From the NCBI GenBank assembly GCA_030615475.1, contig JAUWZF010000053.1, positions 1-7,213 of the forward strand: a DNA stretch of 7,213 bases, in the 5' to 3' direction. Of this stretch, positions 1 to 6,278 are shown piece by piece (the stretch's first letter is position 1; each line of letters starts with the position of its first letter). This stretch comes from Dehalococcoidales bacterium (GTDB lineage: Bacteria > Chloroflexota > Dehalococcoidia > Dehalococcoidales > RBG-16-60-22). Below the pieces are notes generated by a model, which saw only the letters and a program-made list of their open reading frames with translations, was not told where the DNA came from and did no database searches. The position numbers and the translations under genes were made by a program.

Positions 1-131
1 TCTTCATGCCGATATCTTTCCCCGCCAGCCCGGTTTATGAGTTATTTAATACCGTGCTCGACCCTCAAGCTAAAGCCCCGGCGCTCAAGTCGTGTGCCGT
101 GAGGCTGGAAAGGACTGCCGGTAATGGCTAA
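1..131 (+). CDS. C-terminal tail of an unidentified upstream gene (partial)
   Basis: Reading frame 3 is open from the window edge to a TAA at 129-131. It gives 42 residues, beginning FMPISFPASPVYELF and ending in RLERTAGNG. The stop lies inside the first codons of the next gene (ATGGCTAA, 124-131), an 8-nt overlap typical of translationally coupled operon genes. The composition looks more protein-like than the other two forward frames, which stop at 38-40 and 100-102. I do not recognise the family from this fragment. Related operons carry NuoG-like, kinase-like or hydrogenase subunits near here, but nothing in these residues identifies one. It could also be an untranslated leader. Confidence 0.45.
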   Translation, partial: FMPISFPASPVYELFNTVLDPQAKAPALKSCAVRLERTAGNG

Positions 132-609
132 ACAAAAGAAGCCGCCCAGGGTCAACCTGAAGCAGATTGAGAAAATCATCGCTGGCTACAAGGGGCAAAG
201 ATGGCCGCTGATACCTCTGGTTGAAGAAATTCAGGAGAAGGTTGGCTATATTCCCCCCGAAAGCATACCCGTTATCGCCGGTGCCCTCGGTCTGTTCCCG
301 AGCCAGGTACAGGCGGTGATTACATTTTACGAGCAGCTTTATACCAGGCCCCGGGGTAAAAATATCGTCAGGGTCTGCCGGGGTACCGCCTGCCACGTGC
401 GCGGCGGCCGGTCTATCCTGAAACTGGTCAAGCAGCACCTGGGTCTTGAAGAGGGGGAAACTACCGAGGATATGGAATATACCCTGGAAACGGTCGCCTG
501 TATCGGTGTCTGCGCGCTGGCACCGAACATCATGATTAATAAAGAAGCCTACGGCGATATGAATCCGAAGAAAGTAGCCCGATTGTTTGACAGGAGCGGG
601 AAGGAGTAA
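124..609 (+). CDS. nuoE: NuoE/HydC-like [2Fe-2S] subunit of an NADH-linked flavoprotein complex
   Basis: This is a full-length (161 aa) member of the complex I 24-kDa subunit family, which also includes HydC of electron-bifurcating hydrogenases and StnA of the Stn transhydrogenase. An N-terminal helical bundle (about residues 10-75, with GYIPPESI and ITFYEQLY) is followed by a thioredoxin-fold domain. Four cysteines, C85, C90, C126 and C130 (CRGTAC and CIGVC), give the expected C-x4-C and C-x3-C set for one [2Fe-2S] cluster. In the family this subunit docks on NuoF/HydB in the cytoplasm next to the FMN. An AAGGA (110-114) sits 9 nt before the ATG. The next gene starts 1 nt after this stop, so the two are almost certainly co-translated partners. 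The family is certain. Whether the complex bifurcates electrons cannot be read from this subunit. The symbol is by homology; hydC or stnA would be equally apt. Confidence 0.93.
   Translation: MAKQKKPPRVNLKQIEKIIAGYKGQRWPLIPLVEEIQEKVGYIPPESIPVIAGALGLFPSQVQAVITFYEQLYTRPRGKNIVRVCRGTACHVRGGRSILKLVKQHLGLEEGETTEDMEYTLETVACIGVCALAPNIMINKEAYGDMNPKKVARLFDRSGKE
598..606 (+). promoter_or_regulatory. Shine-Dalgarno that fixes the start of the NuoF-GltD fusion
   Basis: GGGAAGGAG at 598-606 ends four bases before the ATG at 611 and overlaps the last codons of the nuoE-like gene. The frame is open further upstream to a TTG at 587, but that codon has no comparable site. Starting at 611 also gives an N-terminus (MPRKRKVFVCRG) that enters the [2Fe-2S] domain directly. 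Confidence 0.8.
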
Positions 610-610
610 T

Positions 611-3600
611 ATGCCGCGAAAGCGCAAGGTATTTGTCTGCCGTGGTACCGGATGCGTCTCGGGTGGCGGCGATGCTGTCTATGAGGCTCTCAGGGCGGAA
701 CTGAAAAAACAGGGTGTGACGGGGGCCGAGATTGACTTTAGCGGCTGCCACGGCTTCTGCCAGCAGGGCCCTAATGTCGTCGTGGAACCTGATGGCATCT
801 TCTATACCCATGTCGATGTAGACGATGCCGCTGATATCATTACTTCGCACCTCCGCGACGGTCAGCCGGTCGAGCGCCTTTTCTACCATGACCCCGTAAC
901 CGGTGAGGCAATACCGCAATATTCGGATATTAAGTTCTATGAGGGACAGGAGCGTATCATCCTCCGCAACTGCGGTCACATCAATCCCGAGAGGATTGAG
1001 GATTACATTGAACGCGGGGGTTACCAATCGCTCAGAGAGGCTCTCTTCGAGCTGACGCCCGAAGCGGTTATCGACGAAGTCAAACGCTCCGGACTGCGCG
1101 GTCGGGGCGGGGCGGGATTTCCCACCGGCGTCAAGTGGGAGACCTGCCGAAATAACCCCGGCTCAGTTAAATACGCCATCTGCAACGCCGATGAAGGCGA
1201 CCCCGGTGCCTTTATGGACCGCTCTATTTTAGAAGCCGACCCTCATGCTGTCCTGGAAGGGCTGGCCATTGCGGCCTATGCCATCGGTGCCAGCGAGGGC
1301 TATATCTACGTCCGCGCCGAGTACCCGCTGGCCGTGAAACGACTGCGCACCGCGCTCGCCCAGGCGCAGGAGAACGGCTATCTGGGTAAAGGAATCCTCG
1401 GTTCTGATTTCAATTTTAACGTGCATATCATGGAAGGCGCCGGCGCTTTCGTCTGCGGCGAGGAGACGGCACTGATAGCGTCCATCGAGAGTCGACGTGG
1501 CATGCCCCGGCCCCGTCCTCCTTTCCCTCCTGAGTCTGGGCTGGACGGCAAGCCGACCATTATCAACAATGTCAAAACCCTGGCTACTATTCCCGTCATT
1601 ATGGAAAAAGGCGCCGATTGGTATACCGGCATCGGTACGGAGAAGAGCCGGGGTACCACCGTGTTTGCCCTTACCGGCAAGATTGCCAACAGCGGACTGG
1701 TTGAAGTACCCATGGGTACTCCGCTATCGCATATTATCTATGATATCGGGGGTGGTATCCCCAGGGAGCGGCAACTTAAGGCGGTGCAGACCGGCGGCCC
1801 TTCGGGAGGATGTATCCCTACCCGCTTCATGGATACTCCCATAGGTTATGAGGAATTAGCCGCGCTGGGCTCGATTGTAGGCTCCGGCGGCATGGTGGTC
1901 ATGGACGAAGCTACCTGCATGGTTGAAATAGCCCGATACTTCCTCAGTTTCACCCAGGCGGAATCGTGCGGCAAATGCACGCCGTGCCGGCTGGGCACCC
2001 GGCAGATGCTGGAGATACTGACCCGAATTACCGAGGGTAGAGGAAAAGACGAGGATATCGATACCCTTCTTTCCATTGCCGGTACGGTCAAGGACGCCTC
2101 ACTGTGCAGCCTGGGAAAGACGGCCCCCAACCCGGTCATTTCCACCATCAACTACTTCCGCGATGAGTATGAGGCGCACATCCGGGAGAAGAAGTGCCCG
2201 GCGGCCGTCTGCGAAGCATTGATGATATCCCCCTGCCAGCATACTTGCCCAGCCGGTATCAATATCCCTAAATATGTAGCCCATATCGCCGAGGGTGAAT
2301 ACAAAGAAGCTATCGAGACCGTCCGGGAGCGCAATCCCTTCGCCGCCGTCTGCGGTCGTATCTGCCACCACCCCTGCGAGGGCCGGTGCCGCCGCGGCGA
2401 GCTGGACGACTCCGTGGCCATCAGGACGCTGAAACGCTTCGCCGCCGACTGGTACGCGGAAAACGGCTCCGAGCTTGGGGATGTCGAGCCTTTCCCCATA
2501 ACGAAGAAGGAGAAGATTGCCGTGGTAGGGGCGGGGCCAACAGGCCTGGCCAGTGCCTACTTCCTGGCGCAGTCGGGCTACCCGGTGACGGTCTATGAAG
2601 CCCTTCCTATCGGCGGCGGTATGCTTTCGGTAGCCATACCGGAATTTCGCCTGCCGTATGCCGCTATCCAGCAGGATATCGACTATATCATGAAGCGGGG
2701 AGTGGAGATTAACTACAACACCCCGATTACCACCAATTTCACCGTGGAGAATTTACGTAAAGACGGCTTTGCCGCCGTCTTCATCGCGGCTGGCGCCCAG
2801 CGCAGCCAGCGCCTGGGCATACCGGGGGAAATTGAGGATATCGAAGGACTCTACTACGGGTTGAGGTTTCTCCGGGATGTCAGGCTGGGCCGGGACGTAA
2901 AGGTGGGCAAGCGGGTGGCTATCATCGGGGGTGGTAACGTGGCCCTCGATGCCGCCCGGACTTCCCTGCGCCTCGGCGCCGATGAGACCAGCATCTATTA
3001 CCGCCGGTCGCGCGATGAAATGCCGGTATCCGAGGTGGAGTATGACGAGGCTATCGCCGAGGGCGTTAAGATTAATTTCCTCGTCAGTCCGACCCGGGTC
3101 ACCAGCGAGGACTGGAAGGTCACGGGGCTGCAATGCACCCGCATGAAGCTGGGAGAACCCGATGACAGCGGCCGGCGCCGCCCTGTTCCCATCACCGGCT
3201 CTGAGTTTACCGCCGAAGCGGATACGGTCATCGCTGCCGTGGGGCAGGCGCCCGACCTTTCTTTCCTGCCTCCGGACAGCGCCCTGGAGCGCACCAGGTG
3301 GGAGACACTGATGGTCGATAGCAATTCCCTGGCGACCAATGTCCCCGGCGTCTTTGCCGGCGGCGACTTCGTGACCGGGCCGGACATGGTTGTCAATGCC
3401 ATCGCCGCCGGGAGGAGAGGGGCCATCGCTATCGACAAGTACCTGAGGGGCGATGATTCCCGGGTCGAGATATACGACCGCAAAGCTAAAGTGGTTGAAG
3501 GGGCCGCCGCTCCGGAGCTTGATGAGACATGGGAGTTAAAACCCAGGTCGGAGGTGAAGACGCTACCGTTGCCGGAAAGGAGAGCCAGCTTTACGGAGAT

Positions 3601-3673
3601 AGAGCTCGGCTTTACCGAGGATGTAGCCCGGCGGGAGGCGAAGCGGTGCCTGAGGTGCGACCTTGAAGGCTGA
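611..3673 (+). CDS. Fused NuoF/HydB-type NADH module and GltD/NfnB-like NADPH module (putative Stn-like transhydrogenase or NAD(P)H oxidoreductase)
   Basis: The product is 1020 aa. Residues 1-95 form a thioredoxin-like [2Fe-2S] domain (C10, C15, C46, C50), typical of HydB/StnB rather than respiratory NuoF. Residues 115-450 are the FMN/NADH domain, with GLRGRGGAGF (161-170), NADEGDPGAF (192-201), GAGAFVCGEE (276-285) and a SLBB segment near 355-383. C453, C456, C459 and C499 are the [4Fe-4S] ligands. H523, C529 and C534 match a HydB-type hinge segment. From about 540 the chain becomes GltD/NfnB/SfrB-like: SPCQHTCPAGI (C542, C546), C581, C585, C589 and C593, an FAD Rossmann motif (VVGAGPTGLASAY, 638-650), an NADP(H) motif (IIGGGNVALDAARTS, 771-785, with YRRSRDEMP) and a second FAD contact (GVFAGGDFVTGPD, 913-925). 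The chain ends in AKRCLRCD. The likely role is electron exchange between NADH, NADPH and ferredoxin or a partner enzyme in the cytoplasm. No NuoG-like or terminal ferredoxin domain is present. The domains are secure; the exact reaction is inferred. Confidence 0.92.
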   Translation: MPRKRKVFVCRGTGCVSGGGDAVYEALRAELKKQGVTGAEIDFSGCHGFCQQGPNVVVEPDGIFYTHVDVDDAADIITSHLRDGQPVERLFYHDPVTGEAIPQYSDIKFYEGQERIILRNCGHINPERIEDYIERGGYQSLREALFELTPEAVIDEVKRSGLRGRGGAGFPTGVKWETCRNNPGSVKYAICNADEGDPGAFMDRSILEADPHAVLEGLAIAAYAIGASEGYIYVRAEYPLAVKRLRTALAQAQENGYLGKGILGSDFNFNVHIMEGAGAFVCGEETALIASIESRRGMPRPRPPFPPESGLDGKPTIINNVKTLATIPVIMEKGADWYTGIGTEKSRGTTVFALTGKIANSGLVEVPMGTPLSHIIYDIGGGIPRERQLKAVQTGGPSGGCIPTRFMDTPIGYEELAALGSIVGSGGMVVMDEATCMVEIARYFLSFTQAESCGKCTPCRLGTRQMLEILTRITEGRGKDEDIDTLLSIAGTVKDASLCSLGKTAPNPVISTINYFRDEYEAHIREKKCPAAVCEALMISPCQHTCPAGINIPKYVAHIAEGEYKEAIETVRERNPFAAVCGRICHHPCEGRCRRGELDDSVAIRTLKRFAADWYAENGSELGDVEPFPITKKEKIAVVGAGPTGLASAYFLAQSGYPVTVYEALPIGGGMLSVAIPEFRLPYAAIQQDIDYIMKRGVEINYNTPITTNFTVENLRKDGFAAVFIAAGAQRSQRLGIPGEIEDIEGLYYGLRFLRDVRLGRDVKVGKRVAIIGGGNVALDAARTSLRLGADETSIYYRRSRDEMPVSEVEYDEAIAEGVKINFLVSPTRVTSEDWKVTGLQCTRMKLGEPDDSGRRRPVPITGSEFTAEADTVIAAVGQAPDLSFLPPDSALERTRWETLMVDSNSLATNVPGVFAGGDFVTGPDMVVNAIAAGRRGAIAIDKYLRGDDSRVEIYDRKAKVVEGAAAPELDETWELKPRSEVKTLPLPERRASFTEIELGFTEDVARREAKRCLRCDLEG

Positions 3674-3736
3674 TACATGGATTTGCTTATGAACATATTT
3701 CATTATTGTTATGAGAACAGGAACTTAGAACCACGG

Positions 3737-3809
3737 CGTCATTCCCGCGGAAGCGGGAATCCAGAGGAGTAAGGGTGGCTGGATTGTCGGGTCAGGCCCG
3801 GCAATGACG
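3737..3809. repeat. 73-bp palindromic (REP/MITE-like) repeat with two hairpins
   Basis: The outer arms CGTCATT (3737-3743) and AATGACG (3803-3809) are inverted. Inside lie a left hairpin (ATTCCCGC, GGAA loop, GCGGGAAT; 3741-3760), a right hairpin (3783-3805, nine pairs including one G-U, loop TCAGG) and an inner inverted pair TCCAG/CTGGA (3760-3764 and 3779-3783). The parts can fold as a cruciform. The sequence matches a widespread class of dispersed intergenic repeats in bacterial genomes whose reverse translation reads WIPASAGMT, as it does here. Its Neisseria counterpart is the dRS3 type ATTCCC-N8-GGGAAT. It has no coding capacity of its own. It sits between the redox operon and metV and could attenuate read-through or stabilise the upstream mRNA 3' end. 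A single copy is visible, so dispersal is inferred. Confidence 0.8.
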
Positions 3810-3835
3810 AAAGAATATCGAGGGAGGGGTTCGTT

Positions 3836-4480
3836 ATGAAAGCGATAACCAGGCAGAAATCGGTAGAAGAGATTCAACAGGGCCTGGAAGGCCTGGATAG
3901 AATATTCGTGGTCGGCTGCGGCACCTGCACCACCATGACCAAGACCGGCGGCATCGACCAGGTCGAGGAGATGAAGGCGCACCTCCAGGAAATGGGCAAA
4001 CGCGTTACCGGCTCGACGGTTATCCCCACTGCCTGTGATGACATGACCGAGGTGGCCATGAAGGAGAACGAGCAGTTCATTCGCAGCGCCGACGCTATTC
4101 TCTCGATGAGCTGTGCCCTGGGCGTGCACCGGATGAACTTGTATCTCGACAAACCGGTGATTCCGGCCGTGGATACCCTGTTCATCGGCGTTGAGGAAAC
4201 ACCCGGCTATTTCCGTGAGGCCTGCGTCCAGTGCGGCCAGTGCCTTCTCGGCGAGACGGCCGGTATCTGTCCCATCACCGCCTGTCACAAGGGGCTGGTC
4301 AACGGCCCCTGCGGCGGCACCAATAACGGAAAGTGCGAGGTCGATAAAGAGAAGGACTGCGCCTGGACTCTCATCTATAATCGCTTAAAAGAGCAGGGCC
4401 GGCTCGACCTGATGCGACAGTACCAGGCGCCCCGGAACCATCACATCGTCCTCAAACCGAGAGCCGTTAAAATTACTTAA
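3836..4480 (+). CDS. metV: MetV-like methylene-tetrahydrofolate reductase partner subunit (MTHFR C-terminal domain family)
   Basis: The product is 214 aa, the usual length for the MetV family. In acetogens this protein binds MetF and is needed to pass electrons to it in the methyl branch of the Wood-Ljungdahl pathway. The N-terminal half has VGCGTCTTMTKTGG (C28, C31), C67 (PTACDD) and C93 (MSCALGVHR). The C-terminal half is the cysteine-rich hallmark: EACVQCGQCLLGE (C130, C133, C136), GICPITACHKGL (C145, C150), NGPCGGTNNGKCEV (C159, C167) and C175. These cysteines probably bind zinc and/or an iron-sulfur centre. GGAGG (3823-3827) lies 8 nt before the ATG. metF follows 80 nt downstream. Homologues also occur where metF is absent, for example in Dehalococcoides. 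Here metF is present, so the classical pairing is the best reading. Confidence 0.92.
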   Translation: MKAITRQKSVEEIQQGLEGLDRIFVVGCGTCTTMTKTGGIDQVEEMKAHLQEMGKRVTGSTVIPTACDDMTEVAMKENEQFIRSADAILSMSCALGVHRMNLYLDKPVIPAVDTLFIGVEETPGYFREACVQCGQCLLGETAGICPITACHKGLVNGPCGGTNNGKCEVDKEKDCAWTLIYNRLKEQGRLDLMRQYQAPRNHHIVLKPRAVKIT

Positions 4481-4545
4481 TGAGGTAAGGGTGTTAGCAT
4501 TATATTTTAAAAAAGTCTTTGACTCAGAAAGCCACAGGATTTATT

Positions 4546-4552
4546 GAGGGGG
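4546..4552 (+). promoter_or_regulatory. Shine-Dalgarno selecting the metF ATG
   Basis: GAGGGGG at 4546-4552 lies 8 nt before the ATG at 4561. The reading frame extends to a TTG at 4519, but that codon has no purine-rich site in front of it, and the extra 14 residues fall outside the family's normal N-terminus. The site therefore supports 4561. Confidence 0.75.
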
Positions 4553-4560
4553 TAAGGATA

Positions 4561-5445
4561 ATGGTATCGCGTTTTAAAGAAGCCCTTGATTCCGGTAAAT
4601 TTGTGATTACCAGCGAGGTCGCTCCGCCCAAGGGAACGAACCTGGAAAAGTTTCTGCACCATATCGACCTTCTCAAGGATAGTGTGGATGCGCTTAATAT
4701 TACCGACCACCAGAGCTCCGTGATGCGCTTCCCTTCGCTGGGCGGCGCTCTGGCTGTCGTCGAGAAGGGCGGTGAGCCCATCATGCAGATGACCTGCCGC
4801 GACCGCAATCGCATGGCCCTGGAAGCCGACCTCCTCTTCGCTTACAGTCGCGGTGTCAGGAATGTCCTCTGCCTCACCGGCGATGCCGTGCCGGTGGGCG
4901 ACCATAAGGAGGCCATGGGTGTCTTCGACCTCGATTCCCTGCAACTTTTGAAGGCAATCCGCCAGATGATGGACGGGCAGGACCTGGGGGGCAATAACCT
5001 GGATGGGGCTGTGGAATTCTGTGCCGGGGCTATCGTTACCCCCGAGGCACAGCCCATCGAGCCGCAGTTGATTAAGTTCGAAAAGAAGATCGAGGCCGGC
5101 GCCGAGTTTTTCCAGACCCAGGCCATCTACGACCTGGAGAATTTCACCAAGTTCATGGATTACGCCCGCAAGTTCAAGACCCCGATACTGGCCGGCATCG
5201 TCCTGCTTTCATCGGCCAGGATGGCCAGGTACATGACGGAAAACGTCCCCGGCATCTTCGTTCCCCAGGACCTGATTGACGAACTAACCGGGGTGCCCAA
5301 GGAAGAGATGCTGGCCAAAGGGATTGAGATTGCCGGACGTACCATTACCGCCTTGAAGAAAGATGCCATCTGCGACGGCGTCCACATCATGGCTATCGGC
5401 AGGGAGGAAGCCGTCCCCGATATTATAGCCGCGGCGGGTCTTTAG
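4561..5445 (+). CDS. metF: 5,10-methylenetetrahydrofolate reductase catalytic subunit
   Basis: The product is 294 aa, the standard size of a bacterial MetF TIM barrel with FAD. The enzyme reduces methylene-THF to methyl-THF. In this setting that feeds the methyl group to the corrinoid protein and acetyl-CoA synthase, or runs in reverse during oxidative growth. Visible motifs are ITSEVAPPKG (E19 is at the position of the catalytic glutamate), NITDHQS (47-53), MTCRDRNR (77-84), CLTGD (104-108, equivalent to the FAD-contacting LxGD loop), EAGAEFFQTQAIYD (178-191, carrying the substrate-binding glutamine) and VHIMAIG (274-280). It follows metV in the same direction. The short regulatory C-terminal domain of eukaryotic enzymes is absent, as expected. 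The separate MetV neighbour marks it as the acetogen-type MetVF pair rather than a stand-alone E. coli-type enzyme. The electron donor cannot be read from MetF alone. Confidence 0.94.
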   Translation: MVSRFKEALDSGKFVITSEVAPPKGTNLEKFLHHIDLLKDSVDALNITDHQSSVMRFPSLGGALAVVEKGGEPIMQMTCRDRNRMALEADLLFAYSRGVRNVLCLTGDAVPVGDHKEAMGVFDLDSLQLLKAIRQMMDGQDLGGNNLDGAVEFCAGAIVTPEAQPIEPQLIKFEKKIEAGAEFFQTQAIYDLENFTKFMDYARKFKTPILAGIVLLSSARMARYMTENVPGIFVPQDLIDELTGVPKEEMLAKGIEIAGRTITALKKDAICDGVHIMAIGREEAVPDIIAAAGL

Positions 5446-5509
5446 CCACAGGCTGCAGCGACAGAAAAGCCTTTTATTCCTCTGGCCCTGTTGTTCTGGC
5501 CTTTTCGTG

Positions 5510-5539
5510 TTGACATTCACGTGTCTTTTTATTTACCCT
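5510..5539 (+). promoter_or_regulatory. Possible promoter of the PlsY-like gene
   Basis: TTGACA (5510-5515) is a perfect -35 match. With an 18-bp spacer, TACCCT (5534-5539) keeps the three most conserved -10 positions but matches only 3 of 6. Transcription would start near 5546, only about 9 nt before the ATG at 5555. That would fit the lack of any Shine-Dalgarno there (near-leaderless mRNA). The -10 match is weak. The rest of the 5446-5554 gap shows no gene. Confidence 0.3.
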
Positions 5540-5554
5540 CTTACCATAGATAAA

Positions 5555-6244
5555 ATGTGGGCTGATATAGTTTTAGTGCTCGGTTCCTATATTTTCGGTT
5601 CCATACCGCACCTGCCTCTACTGGCAAGGCTCCGCCGTGTGGAACTGGATGGAGATTTTCACGAGAATCTCTGGTATCGGGCGGGTAGAGTTATCGGCGT
5701 TATCGGAGTACTCGGCGAATTTGTCAAAGGAGTCCTGCCCGTTCTGGTAGGTAAAGTCCTCGGGTTCGATTTATCTGTTGTTGCCATTGCCGGATTGGCC
5801 GCTGTCTGCGGCCAGATGTGGCCGGTATTCTTGAGGTTCGACGGAGAAAAGGGTAACAGTATCGCCCTGGCGATGGTCATAGCGTTGATTCCCATACCCG
5901 GCCTCGTGGTTGTTATCCCCGTCGTTATCGCTTTACTTGTCAGGACCGCATCCCGATTGATAACTAAATCCGGAAAATCAGGTGACAAATCCATCGTCGG
6001 CGGCCCCTACAGTCGGAGTTTGCCTCTGGGAATATTTATTTGTTTTCTGATATTACCGTTTGTCAGCTGGTACTTCGGGGAACCGGTGGAAATAATCTGG
6101 TGCTGCTCGGCCCTGTTTATACTGATTATGACACGCAGACTTACCGCCGGATTGAGTGACGATTTGAAAGTGGGCCAGGATATCGGGAGTATCCTGTTAA
6201 GACGCTTGCTGTATGACCGTGCCACAGCCAGGTGGCGACAATAA
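5555..6244 (+). CDS. Divergent PlsY-family (glycerol-3-phosphate acyltransferase-like) membrane protein
   Basis: The product is 229 aa from ATG 5555, with about six hydrophobic segments (roughly 3-18, 46-70, 73-93, 103-131, 155-173, 178-193). True PlsY transfers an acyl group from acyl-phosphate to glycerol-3-phosphate at the inner membrane. The fold is recognisable from LGSYIFGSIP...LLARL (9-25), KGVLPVLVG (58-66) and GQMWPVFLRFDGEKGN (86-101), which parallel the family's GSIPFGYLLAR, KGxxPV and GHxxPVFxxFxGGKG motifs. Several hallmarks are altered. The GSGNxGxTN stretch after motif 1 is replaced by GDFHENLWYRAGR, GH becomes GQ, GGKGVAT becomes GEKGNSI, and the C-terminal HRxNI..LLxGxE motif is not intact. 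The 5507 GTG is in frame, but ATG 5555 places GSIP at the family's usual distance from the N-terminus. No ribosome-binding site is visible for either. It may be a paralogue with another acceptor or a degenerate activity. Confidence 0.72.
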   Translation: MWADIVLVLGSYIFGSIPHLPLLARLRRVELDGDFHENLWYRAGRVIGVIGVLGEFVKGVLPVLVGKVLGFDLSVVAIAGLAAVCGQMWPVFLRFDGEKGNSIALAMVIALIPIPGLVVVIPVVIALLVRTASRLITKSGKSGDKSIVGGPYSRSLPLGIFICFLILPFVSWYFGEPVEIIWCCSALFILIMTRRLTAGLSDDLKVGQDIGSILLRRLLYDRATARWRQ

Positions 6245-6263
6245 ATGTAGCAGCAGGTTGTAT

Positions 6264-6278
6264 GTGATTGACAATCAC
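6264..6278. repeat. Short inverted repeat downstream of the PlsY-like gene
   Basis: GTGATT-GAC-AATCAC is a perfect 6-bp dyad 20 nt after the stop codon at 6244. It could be a weak 3' hairpin or a regulator site. There is no T-run after it, so it does not qualify as a rho-independent terminator. Confidence 0.4.

Noticed and set aside
587..610. TTG at 587 as the start of the NuoF-GltD fusion
   Set aside because: It lies deep inside nuoE without a suitable Shine-Dalgarno, whereas ATG 611 has GGGAAGGAG directly in front.
85..627. Long reverse-strand open frame (180 codons) opposite the nuoE-like gene
   Set aside because: It is a shadow of the clearly conserved NuoE family protein on the + strand and has no recognisable motif.
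2998..3696. Reverse-strand open frame of 232 codons opposite the GltD module
   Set aside because: Composition is serine/arginine-rich low-complexity typical of antisense frames; the + strand codes for conserved FAD/NADPH motifs throughout.
3683..3712. TTGCTT...TGTTAT as a promoter for metV
   Set aside because: Both boxes match weakly and the palindromic repeat lies downstream; read-through from the redox operon or an unseen promoter is equally possible.
3725..4288. Reverse-strand open frame of 187 codons ending in WIPASAGMTPWF
   Set aside because: Its end is a translation of the palindromic repeat and the rest is antisense to metV.
4519..4560. TTG at 4519 as the metF start
   Set aside because: No ribosome-binding site precedes it and the extra 14 residues are not part of the MetF family; ATG 4561 has GAGGGGG at good spacing.
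5464..5506. Possible terminator stem after metF (GAAAAGCC paired with GGCCTTTTC)
   Set aside because: The stem has a bulge, the loop is about 26 nt, and no T-run follows, so it does not meet the rho-independent pattern.
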